Source: Mesorhizobium sp. (GTDB taxonomy: Bacteria; Pseudomonadota; Alphaproteobacteria; Rhizobiales; Rhizobiaceae). Taken from it: DNA of 64,000 nt. Below, piece after piece: positions 34,382-42,971 of this stretch. A program made the position numbers and the translations under genes. How positions within the stretch are numbered: position 1 is the stretch's first letter; each line of letters starts with the position of its first letter. The stretch is from the NCBI GenBank assembly GCA_004017275.1, contig SAKE01000015.1, positions 98,059-162,058 of the forward strand. The letters are read 5' to 3'. Below the pieces are notes generated by a model. That model ran no database searches, had not been told where the DNA came from, and worked only from the letters and a program-made list of their open reading frames with translations.

Positions 34382-34458
34382 GGTCCCGTAGCTCAGTAGG
34401 ATAGAGCGGCAGATTCCTAATCTGTAGGTCACAGGTTCGATTCCTGTCGGGATCACCA
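34382..34458 (+). tRNA. tRNA-Arg (anticodon CCT)
   Basis: A 77-base cloverleaf with encoded CCA. Acceptor strands GGTCCCG and CGGGATC pair fully (one G-T), the D arm is GTAGCTCAGTAGGATAGAGC, the anticodon loop is TTCCTAA with CCT, and the T arm carries GGTTCGATTCC. It decodes AGG. tRNA genes of this kind are frequent integration sites, and an accessory-looking stretch starts just after it. Confidence 0.95.
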
Positions 34459-34807
34459 TTGTTTTCAATGGTTTAGCTCCGAAGTCGCCGTACTATTTTT
34501 GCCCAAAAAGTACGGCAAATTTTGCAGACCTTCAAACTTTAGGCCGTGAGCGACCTTCCTTATAGCTGTCGGTGAACGGCTGAAATGGGGCCGTTTGCTG
34601 ACCGGCAGGTTCCCGGAACCGAATGCAGGATAACTGCCAATTCTGGAGCCGGTCAGAGATCGAGGCTGCTCCACACTGGATACAGTAACCCATAAAGAGA
34701 CGGTATCCGGCGGTGTATGTTTCACCCGAAGCCGACCTTGAGAGAGCCCCCCGCGCGGGGCGGTCTCTCAGCATCCGGGTGCGTGTTTATCAATTGACGA
34801 CAGGCCA
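34459..34807. other. AT-richer gap after tRNA-Arg
   Basis: No recognisable gene. The first 80 bases are AT-richer than the window. GCCGTACT (34487-34494) and AGTACGGC (34509-34516) form an eight-base inverted repeat around a T-rich/A-rich centre. An 86-residue frame on the minus strand (34465-34725) shows no family pattern and I do not call it. Confidence 0.5.
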
Positions 34808-35566
34808 CTAATTCGTCTGCGCGGCCACGCCGGCGATGAAGGCGGCGACTTCCTGAGGATGCGAGAGCATCACCGCGTGACTGGAGACGATCTCCACCAC
34901 TTTTGCTTTCGCACGTGCCGCCATGGCGCGCTGCTGGCTGGGTGGAATCATATGATCTCCCGTCGTCACCATGAAGTAGGTCGGCTTGTCCTTCCAGGCG
35001 GGGGCAGCGATCTTTGCCTGCACGGCTCCCAGACCCCAGGGCACCTGCGCATCCGCCATGAAGCGAGTCGTCTTGGGATCGACCTCGGCAGCGAAGGCAG
35101 CTGGAAACTTTTCCGAATCTACGAGAAGGAAACCGTCACTTGGCGCAAGCAGCGGCGCCTTATCCTCGCCAGGCGTGGGCGCGGTTGCGATGTCGAAGAC
35201 GGATTCTCCGGCTTGGGGTGCGAAGGCGGCAAGGTAGACCAGGCTCTGGACCTTGGGCAGATCGCCAGCCTCGGTGATGACCGCGCCGCCGTAGGAGTGA
35301 CCTACCAGCACGACCGGCTTCTTGGCCCTGGCGATGACTTGGCGGGTCGCTTCAACGTCGCCCTCAAGGGTGACAGTCGGGTTCTGCACCGCCAACACCT
35401 CGTAACCCTCCGCAGACAGGATATCATGGACGGCCTGCCACCCGGAGGCATCGACGAAGGCGCCGTGAACGAGCACGATTGAGACGGGCTTTTCGGCAGC
35501 CGAGGCTGCGAACGCGGAAGCGGTTGTGATCATGGCTGCGATCAATCCTGTAATTGCAAGTTTCAT
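34808..35566 (-). CDS. alpha/beta hydrolase, exported (EstC/salicylate esterase-like)
   Basis: 252 residues with a signal peptide (GLIAAMITTASAFAASAAE). The serine nucleophile is in VLVGHSYGGAVITEAG, the early strand is SIVLVHGAFVDASGWQAV, and the catalytic His is in VEIVSSHAVMLSHPQEVAAFI. This matches the small EstC-like esterase group that includes plant salicylate-binding-type hydrolases. It is followed on the minus strand's 5' side by an ABM monooxygenase gene 21 bases away, likely one operon. Confidence 0.9.
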   Translation of the reverse strand: MKLAITGLIAAMITTASAFAASAAEKPVSIVLVHGAFVDASGWQAVHDILSAEGYEVLAVQNPTVTLEGDVEATRQVIARAKKPVVLVGHSYGGAVITEAGDLPKVQSLVYLAAFAPQAGESVFDIATAPTPGEDKAPLLAPSDGFLLVDSEKFPAAFAAEVDPKTTRFMADAQVPWGLGAVQAKIAAPAWKDKPTYFMVTTGDHMIPPSQQRAMAARAKAKVVEIVSSHAVMLSHPQEVAAFIAGVAAQTN

Positions 35567-35587
35567 TGTCCCTGTTCTCCAAGCGTT

Positions 35588-35884
35588 TCATGTGACCTCG
35601 ATCGGGTCGAGAACGATCGGCGTCCGTTCTGCCAGGTCGCCGATCCTGCGGGCATAGTCCTTGAAGTGCGGCGTCTCGCGATGGGCCGTAAGCGCCGTGT
35701 CGTCCAAGTAGAGCTCGTCCAGTATGAAGCGGTCCGGATTGGCCCGGTCGCGCCAGATGTCCCATCTCATATTGCCGGGCTCCGTCCGGCTGGATACCCG
35801 CGTGACGGACAGGAGCTCGCGGAGCTCCGGGGCCTTGCCCGGCCGAGCGGTAAGTATTCCCATGATCTTGACGCCGGTCGACAT
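35588..35884 (-). CDS. antibiotic biosynthesis monooxygenase (ABM) domain protein
   Basis: 98 residues, the usual size for single ABM-domain proteins. The ferredoxin-like pattern is clear: VKIMGILTARPGKAPELRELLSV, then EPGNMRWDIWRDRANPDRFILDELYLDDTALTAHRETPHFKDY. Such dimers act as cofactor-free monooxygenases on quinol-type substrates or as small-molecule binders. It lies between the esterase and the broken DJ-1 gene on the same strand. Confidence 0.9.
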   Translation of the reverse strand: MSTGVKIMGILTARPGKAPELRELLSVTRVSSRTEPGNMRWDIWRDRANPDRFILDELYLDDTALTAHRETPHFKDYARRIGDLAERTPIVLDPIEVT

Positions 35885-35940
35885 GGATTGGGTTCCTCCT
35901 CCGAGAGGGTGGGTCGACTCCGGGGCCGACCCACAGGACC

Positions 35941-36746
35941 TCAGGCGGCGCGCTTGCCTTCGCGCTTGCGGTCGAGCGCAGCGATCAGCGCTGCCCCGAT
36001 CGGATGATCCGAACGCGGGTTCTGGCCCGTGATCAGTTCGCGATCCTCGACCACATAGGGCTCGAAATCGACCGGGGTGGTGGTCACGTTGGCGCCGGCG
36101 AGCGTCAGCGCGTAAGGCATGTGGAAATAGATTTTTGCGTGCAGATGTTGTCCTCGATCACCTTCTCTTCGGTCGAAGAGAATATCGTCATCTTATAGCC
36201 CGCATACTGCCAGCCCTTGGCCCACTCCGCCGCCTTGTCCGGGTCTCCGGCAATCAAAGCCGCACGAAACTCGCGTGCGTAGGGCATCGCGGCGACCGAT
36301 GATATGGGTCCGTGGCAAAGCAGCGCCGTGGGCTTCGCCTTCTCATGGAAATGACGGAGGATCTCACCGACATCCTGATCCTGCATGAGGTCGACGACCG
36401 GAGCCTGCCCGCCCGGAGCGAACACGCCCGCGTAGTTGTCCAGCCCTTCTTCGATTACCGACCGGAGCGTTCGCGCCGTCATCGATGGATGGTTGGCGTA
36501 GAATGCCTTGGCGCGGTCATACGCCGCCTTGTCGCCGCCGAAATGCGCCGGCGCATCCGAAGCCTTGTCGATAACCGGCTTTTCCCCATTCGGCGTTGCG
36601 AGCACGACCTCATAGCCGCCATCGATGATCGCCATTGCCGGAACGACCGTCTCATTGAGGTACTGTCCTGTAACACCCCACCGGCCGCCCTTGACCTCGA
36701 TCCGGGTCGCGTTGGACCCAAGAATAAGCACTTTTCCTTTGCTCAC
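35941..36746 (-). pseudogene. DJ-1/PfpI family gene broken by a 1-bp frameshift
   Basis: The first reading frame gives 213 residues with the DJ-1/PfpI core (GKVLILGSNATRIEVKGG, VFAPGGQAP, nucleophile elbow ALLCHGPISSVAAM). It loses homology after EEKVIEDNI near base 36145. Adding one base there restores a frame continuing LHAKIYFHMPYALTLAGANV and ending at 35941 in a Lys/Arg-rich tail, giving the full-length protein of about 268 residues. The region is 806 bases, one short of a multiple of three. A sequencing error cannot be excluded. Confidence 0.8.
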
Positions 36747-36968
36747 AGTGTCCTCCGTTGCGTGTCGTACGTGGACTTGGCCTCCAGCCGATCCGCTGGA
36801 GGGAACCGCCTCAGATCAAGTAAGTCGACGATAGGTTGGGCGGGCTGAGCCGGCGAGTGAATCGATGTGAAAAATTGCTGCGATAGTTGCTTCGGCGTTC
36901 ACATCGATTTGCTCGCTTCACGGAGCGCCATGCATCATCCTGGATCGAGTCCGTGAGCCAACGAACCC

Positions 36969-37625
36969 ATGCCCCTCCGACCAGTTCAGAGCAGTCTTGC
37001 CGATGTCGAATATGCCAGGATCGGCATCATTGGGTGCGGGCCGCTCGGCTCAGCCATCGCACGCCTCGCAGTGGGGGCCGGCATGGTGGCGGTCGTCAGC
37101 AACAAACGAGGAAGGTCAACCCTTCAGGGTTTTGCGAGGGAGCTCGGGGACCTGGCCGTCGCCGCCAGCGTGCGCGAGGCGGCTCAAGAGGAAATCGTCG
37201 TGCTCGCCGTACCATGGTCCCAGCTTCCCGCGGCGCTACTGGAAGTGCCCGATTGGGATGGCAGGATCGTGATCGATGCAACGAACCCCGATATCCCTAC
37301 GGCTGCGCTCCCCGATTCCCGGGAGAGGAACTCGAGCGAGATTGTATCCCGCCTCGTCGCCGGCGCGCAGCTGGTCAAGGCGTTTAACACGCTGCCGCCG
37401 CAGTTGCTGCTGATGCCCCCGGAGGCGGTGACGGGACGGCGTGTCATCTTCTTTTCTGGCGACCATGCGCGTGCCAAGGCCGTGATCGGCAGGATGATCG
37501 CGCATCTGGGCCTGGCCGGCATCGATCTCGGCCGACTCTCCGAAGGCGGCAGGTTACAGCAGTTTCCCTCGGGCGCTCTTGTCGGTCTCAATCTCATCAG
37601 CATCGCCCCGTCGACTGTCTTCTAG
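36969..37625 (+). CDS. NADPH-dependent F420 reductase-like NAD(P)-binding protein
   Basis: 218 residues. The dinucleotide site is IGIIGCGPLGSAIARLAVGAGMVAVVSNKRG near residues 18-48, with a basic residue after the second strand that favours NADPH. Later come VVLAVPWSQLPAALLEVPDW and VIDATNPDI, as in F420-dependent NADP reductase-like proteins. The substrate is unknown. The 3' end overlaps that of the convergent 1004-residue regulator by about 70 bases. Confidence 0.85.
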   Translation: MPLRPVQSSLADVEYARIGIIGCGPLGSAIARLAVGAGMVAVVSNKRGRSTLQGFARELGDLAVAASVREAAQEEIVVLAVPWSQLPAALLEVPDWDGRIVIDATNPDIPTAALPDSRERNSSEIVSRLVAGAQLVKAFNTLPPQLLLMPPEAVTGRRVIFFSGDHARAKAVIGRMIAHLGLAGIDLGRLSEGGRLQQFPSGALVGLNLISIAPSTVF

Positions 37626-40568
37626 CCGCGTGAGCAGCTGCGCGGCTTCGACAAGATCAACCGTCTCGAACCCCTCCGTAAATCTTGCCCGCAGCTCAGA
37701 CAGGAAAGCATGCGCCACGTCGATCCTGTCCTGTTCCGCCCAAAGACGCGCCAGGCTGATACCCGTGCGGAGCTCCCATGCAAGCGCCCCCTGCCGCCTG
37801 GCCCAATCCAGGGAAAGCAGAAACGTCTCCTCGGCCGCATCGGGTGCCCGTCGTGCGACCAAGAACTCTCCCCTGATCCGCAGCAACTCTGGAAAGTACC
37901 AAACGTCCCCCGTGCGTTCGGCGAGTGCGAGCGCATGCTCGATTGCTATCGTCGCATCGTCAACCCGGCCCACCGCGGCGAAGCCCTGCGCCAAGGCGGC
38001 CCGGAGCGGCGCGTAGTGTGCGTGAAAGGCCGCTTTCGGGAGTTCAGTGAGAGCCACCTCCAATAAACGCGAACCAGCTTCAGGATCGCCGTCATGGATC
38101 ATGATCTCGCCCCGGTAGGCTCGAATCCAGACGCCGTAGCTGACTTGCCGCGCTACCGCCCCCTGCAGCAAGGCCAGCAGCCTATCGGCGGAAGGCCTGT
38201 CGCCCGCCAGGAGCGCTACCCGGCAACCCGACAATGCGATCGCATGAAATATCGAAGGATCGTGGGCAAGGATTTGTGCCAGTTGCGCACTGGTCTCGAC
38301 TATCTTCATCGCCTGCTCGGGAAAACCCTGAAGCCAAAGCGTCAGGGACAGTGCCGAATAGGCCGTGACCCGTTGATCGAATTGGAAGCGGATCAGGTGC
38401 GAGCGATCGGACGGAGCCACATATGAACGAAGGACCCGTTCCATCGTGCTGCGAGCGGCCTGCAGTTCTCCCTGAGTCCAGAGGACCGTTCCAATGATCC
38501 GATCACCGACGATTGGATCGGCAACATCCGACGACAGCGTTGCGACCTCTCTGAACTGGCGCGCCGCCTCGAGGGCCTTGGCCTGGCTCTCGCCGGTGTG
38601 ATGGCCAATCCAGATGCCCCATAGTGCGCGCAGCTGATAGTCGATGTCGCCGATCCGCTCAGCGATTTGGAGCGTCGCTAACCAGGCCAGCTCCGATTCC
38701 GGTCCCGGCCCTTTGGTAAGGGTCGAGGCCGCCGCAAATGCTGCGAAGAGCTGCATCTCGCGCTTGCCTCCGCGAGCGACATCGGGGCTCAAGACTGAAA
38801 GGGCGCGTTCGACGCGAGTTCGGCATTCCTCAAGGAGCGTCAGGCGAGTCCACAGCGGAACGGCGTTGGCAGTCAGCGCCACGCCGACATCACTGTCGCC
38901 ATCAGGCGATAGAGCCCAATCAATGGCAACGTGGACGTTGTCGATGCAGCTGCTGTACTCGGCCATCCACTCGGCCAGCGGCTTGCTGAGAAACTCTGAA
39001 TGCGCTCGATCAAGAAGCGCGGCGTAGAAGGATGCGTGGCAACGCGCCGCTGCGGAGCTCTCTCCTGCCTCGATCAGCTTCTCGCGAGCATAGCTTCGAG
39101 TCGATTCGAGCATCCTGTATTGGGTCACTGGACCACCGGTGTCGGCTGCCACCAGCGACTTCGATACCAGGCCTGCAATCACGGCCGCTGTATCGGACGT
39201 GGAATGGCCGCTGCCGGCCGCGACGGCAAGTGCGGGCTCCATCGAGACGGCTCCGACGAACACCGAGAGGCGCCTGAGGACGGTCTGCTCGCTTTCCGAC
39301 AGCAGTTCATAGCTCCAATCAAACGTTGCGCTCAAAGTCTGCTGACGCGGCAGCGCCGTTCGCCTGCCGCGGTTCAGCACCCGGAATCGTTCGTCCAACA
39401 AAGATGCAAGCTCTCGGATGCCAAATGCATCGACGCGGCCAGCAGCGAGCTCGATTGCAAGCGGAATTCCGTCGAGGCGACGACATATGTCGGCGGCAAA
39501 TGGCACCGTCGAATCGTCGAGTTCGAAATCGCTTCGCGTCGCCTTCGCACGATCGAGAAAGAGTTGCATGGCCGGAAAGCTGAGCGCCTCGGCCGTCGTG
39601 AGGCCTTCCAGCCGGGTTGGGAAGCCAAGCGACGGCAATCGTGCCACGGTCTCGCCGAGAGCGCGAAGGGGCTCGCGGCTTGTGGCCAGGACGCTGACTT
39701 GTGACGTGTTTTGGGTGATCCGTTCGGCCAGTTCAGCCGCCGCATCGATAAGATGCTCACAATTATCGAGCACGACCAGCATATGTTTGTCCTGGAGGAA
39801 CTCGAGAAGCTCGGGGGTCGCATCTTTGGAGCGGGCCGGCTTGCCCAGCGTCGTGGCTAGCGCCGTAGGGACGAGTCGTGGGTCGGCCAAGCGCGCGAGT
39901 TCTACGATAAATGCCCCGTCGGAGTAACGCGGCGCGACACAATCCGTGACAGCCAGTGCGACGGACGTCTTCCCCATGCCTCCTGGACCGACCACGGTGA
40001 CCAAGCGCCGCTCGTGAAGAAGAGCGTCCAGCGAGGCCACGAAGTCGTCGCGGCCGAAGATGCGGATTCCGGTGACGACAATTCCGTCGGTTCGCGGTCG
40101 TGCGGCGGCGTCTGTTTGGCGCAGCGCCGGGTGCCCAGATGTTGCGACTGGCGCAACGAACCGATAGCCCCTGCCAGGAATGGTGGCGATGTAGCGGTTA
40201 TCGCCTTCGCCTTCGCCAAGTGCCCTACGCAGGGCAGCGACATGGACCCTGAGACTACTTTCCTCGACGGCCGTGTTGGGCCAAACGATGTCGAACAGCT
40301 CCCTCTTGCTGACGACTTCGCCAGCACGTTCGGCCATTGCGACGAGGATCCCCAAGGCGCGGCTACCAATCCGCACAGGTTGATCCCCGCGCACGAGTAG
40401 CTCCCGCGCAGGAAGCAAGTGAAAAGGGCCGAATGACAGCGTCCTGCGATCTGAATCAGTGCCCAAGAAACTGCGCCTCGCGCTTCGACAGTCGTGCCGC
40501 AAGGTACAACCGCGACTGTCATCCCTCAGCGACACTTTCAAATGAGCGCGTTTGGGCCTCGTGCGCAA
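37554..40568 (-). CDS. winged-helix regulator with NTPase and TPR-like domains
   Basis: 1004 residues. An OmpR-type winged helix (about 40-140: LSFGPFHLLPARELLV, SKRELFDIVWPNTAVEESSLRVHVAALRRALGE, IPGRGYRFVAP) is followed by an STAND/NB-ARC-like ATPase with Walker A VVGPGGMGKTSVALAV, Walker B MLVVLDNCEHLID and the GxP-type DGIPLAIELAAGRV. About 450 residues of helical repeats complete it. This architecture marks single-protein transcriptional activators triggered by ligand binding to the repeats. Start at 40568 is uncertain; family members begin near residue 40. Confidence 0.88.
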   Translation of the reverse strand: MRTRPKRAHLKVSLRDDSRGCTLRHDCRSARRSFLGTDSDRRTLSFGPFHLLPARELLVRGDQPVRIGSRALGILVAMAERAGEVVSKRELFDIVWPNTAVEESSLRVHVAALRRALGEGEGDNRYIATIPGRGYRFVAPVATSGHPALRQTDAAARPRTDGIVVTGIRIFGRDDFVASLDALLHERRLVTVVGPGGMGKTSVALAVTDCVAPRYSDGAFIVELARLADPRLVPTALATTLGKPARSKDATPELLEFLQDKHMLVVLDNCEHLIDAAAELAERITQNTSQVSVLATSREPLRALGETVARLPSLGFPTRLEGLTTAEALSFPAMQLFLDRAKATRSDFELDDSTVPFAADICRRLDGIPLAIELAAGRVDAFGIRELASLLDERFRVLNRGRRTALPRQQTLSATFDWSYELLSESEQTVLRRLSVFVGAVSMEPALAVAAGSGHSTSDTAAVIAGLVSKSLVAADTGGPVTQYRMLESTRSYAREKLIEAGESSAAARCHASFYAALLDRAHSEFLSKPLAEWMAEYSSCIDNVHVAIDWALSPDGDSDVGVALTANAVPLWTRLTLLEECRTRVERALSVLSPDVARGGKREMQLFAAFAAASTLTKGPGPESELAWLATLQIAERIGDIDYQLRALWGIWIGHHTGESQAKALEAARQFREVATLSSDVADPIVGDRIIGTVLWTQGELQAARSTMERVLRSYVAPSDRSHLIRFQFDQRVTAYSALSLTLWLQGFPEQAMKIVETSAQLAQILAHDPSIFHAIALSGCRVALLAGDRPSADRLLALLQGAVARQVSYGVWIRAYRGEIMIHDGDPEAGSRLLEVALTELPKAAFHAHYAPLRAALAQGFAAVGRVDDATIAIEHALALAERTGDVWYFPELLRIRGEFLVARRAPDAAEETFLLSLDWARRQGALAWELRTGISLARLWAEQDRIDVAHAFLSELRARFTEGFETVDLVEAAQLLTRLEDSRRGDADEIETDKSARGKLL

Positions 40569-40639
40569 GCCATTCGATCAGCAACGAGCGTCCTGAGAGG
40601 GTGGCCCGCATTTCCCTTGCTCCACTCGACGCGAGCAGC
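40569..40639. other. upstream region of the regulator, no feature seen
   Basis: No gene or clear promoter recognised. A frame on the plus strand (from 40601, VARISLAPLDASSVSLNGG) may be the decayed upstream part of the response-regulator remnant that follows. Confidence 0.35.
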
Positions 40640-40800
40640 GTCTCGTTGAATGGCGGCCGAAGTTGGAGATCGTGCATTTGCTAGGTCAACGCGGTGTGCC
40701 GTTCGCATTTGTCACCGGCGACGAAGCGATCGCCGCCGATCTGGCGGATGTCGCGAGGCTACAGAAGCCGATCCGATTGCGCGACATGGTGAGGCCGTGA
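40640..40800 (+). pseudogene. remnant of a CheY-like response regulator
   Basis: The frame ending at TGA 40798-40800 reads LEIVHLLGQRGVPFAFVTGDEAIAADLADVARLQKPIRLRDMVRP (given here in pieces: GVPFAFVTGDEAIAADL, then LQKPIRL). This is the strand 4, strand 5 and Lys-Pro signature of a stand-alone receiver domain. The N-terminal half with the phosphoacceptor Asp is missing or in another frame. No start codon or ribosome site is present, so this is a decayed fragment. Confidence 0.55.
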
Positions 40801-41029
40801 GCCGCTTGAAGGGTCGAAATGTCCACTTGCGAAGTGGATCCGGCGCCGTGTGAGGCGTAATCGGCTTTGTCGCCCCGGTGGCCGAGTTCAGAGACGTGTG
40901 CGGTGTCTGTCAATGTCTCCTAAGGGGCGCGCCTTCGGGGCCGATTTCGGACTGTCGCCTTTCGACACGAAACGAGCCAAAGCTGTCGTAAACTACTGCG
41001 GTGTCCGTACGCCCGGGAGAGCGTCGTCG
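40801..41029. other. non-coding stretch
   Basis: I see no family pattern, RNA gene or repeat between the receiver remnant and the VOC gene. Confidence 0.4.
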
Positions 41030-41371
41030 TCATTCCTTATGCTCACGGATGAATATCTTGCGGCCCTCAGGGTCATTCACGACCATACGACGCAAACCGG
41101 CGACGACATCAATGTCCCGCGATAGCGGAACTCCGGCTTCAAGTACCTTCGTACGAACCTGTTCAAGATCGGCAACTTCCAATCCAACCATGACTCCGGG
41201 GGAAGCGACATCTTCGCCTGGATAGATTTCGAGAACCAGTCTTTCGCTGACGCAGGCTAGGTGGACTGGCCCAGCACCGGGCTGTTCGGAAATGAAATCG
41301 AGACCGAGCAGACGGTAGACGTCGGCAGTGCGTTCGATGTCCTGGGCGGAGAATGTTACGAAGGTCAGCAT
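41030..41371 (-). CDS. VOC/glyoxalase superfamily protein
   Basis: 113 residues from ATG 41371 (MLTFVTFSAQDIERTADVYRLLGLDF). Paired beta-alpha-beta-beta-beta halves are visible, with HLACVSERLVLEIYPG and GVPLSRDIDVVAGLRRMVVNDPEGRKIFI. A glyoxalase/dioxygenase fold is certain, but substrate is not. The longer frame to 41557 has no family pattern and lacks a ribosome site. Confidence 0.85.
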   Translation of the reverse strand: MLTFVTFSAQDIERTADVYRLLGLDFISEQPGAGPVHLACVSERLVLEIYPGEDVASPGVMVGLEVADLEQVRTKVLEAGVPLSRDIDVVAGLRRMVVNDPEGRKIFIREHKE

Positions 41372-41685
41372 GACACAGGTCCAATTCTGCAATGCTAGCT
41401 TAGCCGAGTCTCGATGCTCTGATCGGTCACGAGAATACGGCCAACGGGTATAGGAAGGAGTGCGGAGACCGCAATGACCGCCCCGCCTGGCGACAGGATC
41501 AACCGACATCCGCAGGACAGATAGGACAAAAGGCGCCGCGACATGGTTCCGCGACATGGTGGGTTTACATCGGCAGCCTAGGCCCTAGTTTTAGAGTTTC
41601 GCACCGTGCACCTTAATGCGCGGATGATCGAAACGGGACCTTGAACTCTGGCCGGTCCCTCAAAATTCCCAAAAGGATGACTGCC
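41372..41685. repeat. intergenic region with a 13-bp tandem repeat
   Basis: The gap between the divergent VOC and FKBP genes holds two adjacent copies of CCGCGACATGGTT/G (41536-41548 and 41549-41561). No gene is recognised. It may carry the FKBP promoter, but I see no convincing boxes. Confidence 0.5.
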
Positions 41686-42120
41686 ATGACACAGGCCAAG
41701 AATGGCGACACCGTGCGCATCAATTATATCGGACGTCTAGCCGACGGCACCCAATTCGATGCTTCCGGCGGCGAGCCGCTGCAATTCACGCTGGGCGAAG
41801 GACAAGTGATCCCCGGCCTTGAAACCCATGTCGAGGGCATGGAAGTCGGCGCGAAAAGCACGGTTACCGTTCCCGCCGCCGCCGCCTATGGCCCGCACCG
41901 CCCCGAAGCGGTCGTGACTATCGACCGCGCCCGCGTGCCGGATAACATCAACATCGACATCGGCACTCGATTGCAGACCAGAACCCGCGAGGGGCGCCCC
42001 ATGCAAGTAACCGTCGTCGCCGTGAACGACGCCAGCGTCAAACTCGACGGCAATCATCCGTTGGCCGGACGGGATCTGGTGTTCGACGTCGAATTGGTCG
42101 AGATCGTTCAAGCGGCGTAG
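41686..42120 (+). CDS. FKBP-type peptidyl-prolyl isomerase, SlyD-like
   Basis: 144 residues from ATG 41686, seven bases after AGGA (an in-frame ATG at 41677 is an alternative). The FKBP core YIGRLADGTQFDASGGEPLQFTLGEGQVIPGLETHVEGMEVGAKSTVTVPAAAAYG (seen in pieces) is followed by an inserted-flap domain and closing HPLAGRDLVFDVELVEI. This is the SlyD architecture, a proline isomerase and chaperone. It lacks the His-rich metal tail of E. coli SlyD. Confidence 0.93.
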   Translation: MTQAKNGDTVRINYIGRLADGTQFDASGGEPLQFTLGEGQVIPGLETHVEGMEVGAKSTVTVPAAAAYGPHRPEAVVTIDRARVPDNINIDIGTRLQTRTREGRPMQVTVVAVNDASVKLDGNHPLAGRDLVFDVELVEIVQAA

Positions 42121-42169
42121 GTATCCATACCATTTCTTGCCCCGGAGGCGCCGCAAACCGAACGAGGCT

Positions 42170-42441
42170 GCCGCCGTCGGACAGCGCCTCGATGATCGGG
42201 AGGATACGCGATTGTTCCTCCAGCGCCGAAACGCTGCCGGCGCCGGGCCGGGTGGACTCGCCCCCGACATCGATGATCGCCGCGCCCTCGCCGATCAACG
42301 CCGGGCCTGTTCGAGTGCCCGCTCCGGCCGATCGAATTCCCCGTCGGAAAAACTGTCCGGCGTAACGTTCAAAATCCCCATCAACAACGATCTCGCGCCA
42401 GGATCGAGATACCGTCCATGAGCAAGTCGCCAACGGGTCAA
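42170..42441 (-). pseudogene. folP: truncated, frameshifted folP (dihydropteroate synthase) fragment
   Basis: Minus-strand frame from a TTG at 42441 reads TRWRLAHGRYLDPG, then LLMGILNVTPDSFSDG, the N-terminal signature of dihydropteroate synthase. It reaches a stop after EQARR near 42300. Continuing in another frame gives LIGEGAAIIDVGGESTRPGA, the pterin-binding signature, then ILPIIEALSDGG before homology ends at about 42170. One lost base explains the frame change, and the C-terminal two thirds are absent. Clearly not functional. Confidence 0.85.
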
Positions 42442-42450
42442 ACGGCGAGT

Positions 42451-42810
42451 CTATGGATATTTCGTGTGATTTGAAGCCTGGAGGCTAGGATCGCTCTGCA
42501 ACGCCTTCGGCAGTGGAAGACTTGAACATCGTAAGTGCACTTCACGGGCGAACAACTTTCGTTGCTTCTGCTCATGCTCTTTAATGGCTGCCACGAGCCC
42601 TAAAGAGTACGGGCCAAGCAAGACGCCGAAGCCCCAACCCGGATGCTCTTTTTCGCGAGCGTCGTAGTCCGAAGCCTCCCTGCGAGCTTGCTGACATTCC
42701 GGCGATACCCATTTCGGATCCTGCTTCGAAAGCGACGCTTCGTATTCGACCGGAGAGGTCACGCATCCAGCCAATGTCGCGGCCAACGCGACCACCATAG
42801 CAATTCTCAT
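42451..42810 (-). CDS. small lipoprotein
   Basis: 119 residues from ATG 42810 (MRIAMVVALAATLAGC); the lipobox LAGC predicts lipidation at Cys16. The mature part has two further Cys and the motif PGWGFGVLLGPYSLGLVAAIKEHEQKQRK, with a Gly-rich hydrophobic hairpin that may touch membrane. I do not recognise a family. It lies between the folP remnant and the cupin gene. Confidence 0.75.
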   Translation of the reverse strand: MRIAMVVALAATLAGCVTSPVEYEASLSKQDPKWVSPECQQARREASDYDAREKEHPGWGFGVLLGPYSLGLVAAIKEHEQKQRKLFAREVHLRCSSLPLPKALQSDPSLQASNHTKYP

Positions 42811-42914
42811 CCGAAGCCTCCTAAAGCTTGTGGAGCATACACAGGACTCTTTTCCCGACAAAGGAGAGGCTGCAGATCACACCGGACTAGCGTCTACGCC
42901 GAATGTGGCGCAGG

Positions 42915-42944
42915 AAACCCGCCATGACGAACCATGGCGGGTTT
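42915..42944 (-). terminator. terminator of the carbohydrate operon
   Basis: AAACCCGCCATG (42915-42926) pairs perfectly with CATGGCGGGTTT (42933-42944), a 12-pair stem with a six-base loop, 28 bases beyond the cupin stop. T runs flank both sides, so it can act in both directions. Confidence 0.75.
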
Positions 42945-42971
42945 TCACAATACGAATGCGATCAGGCCGCT

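Noticed and set aside
34465..34725. 86-residue minus-strand frame after tRNA-Arg as an integrase remnant
   Set aside because: I looked for the R-H-x-x-R-Y residues of tyrosine recombinases and found none.
42915..42944. Palindrome considered as an operator of the cupin gene
   Set aside because: It lies after the cupin stop with flanking T runs, which fits a terminator better.
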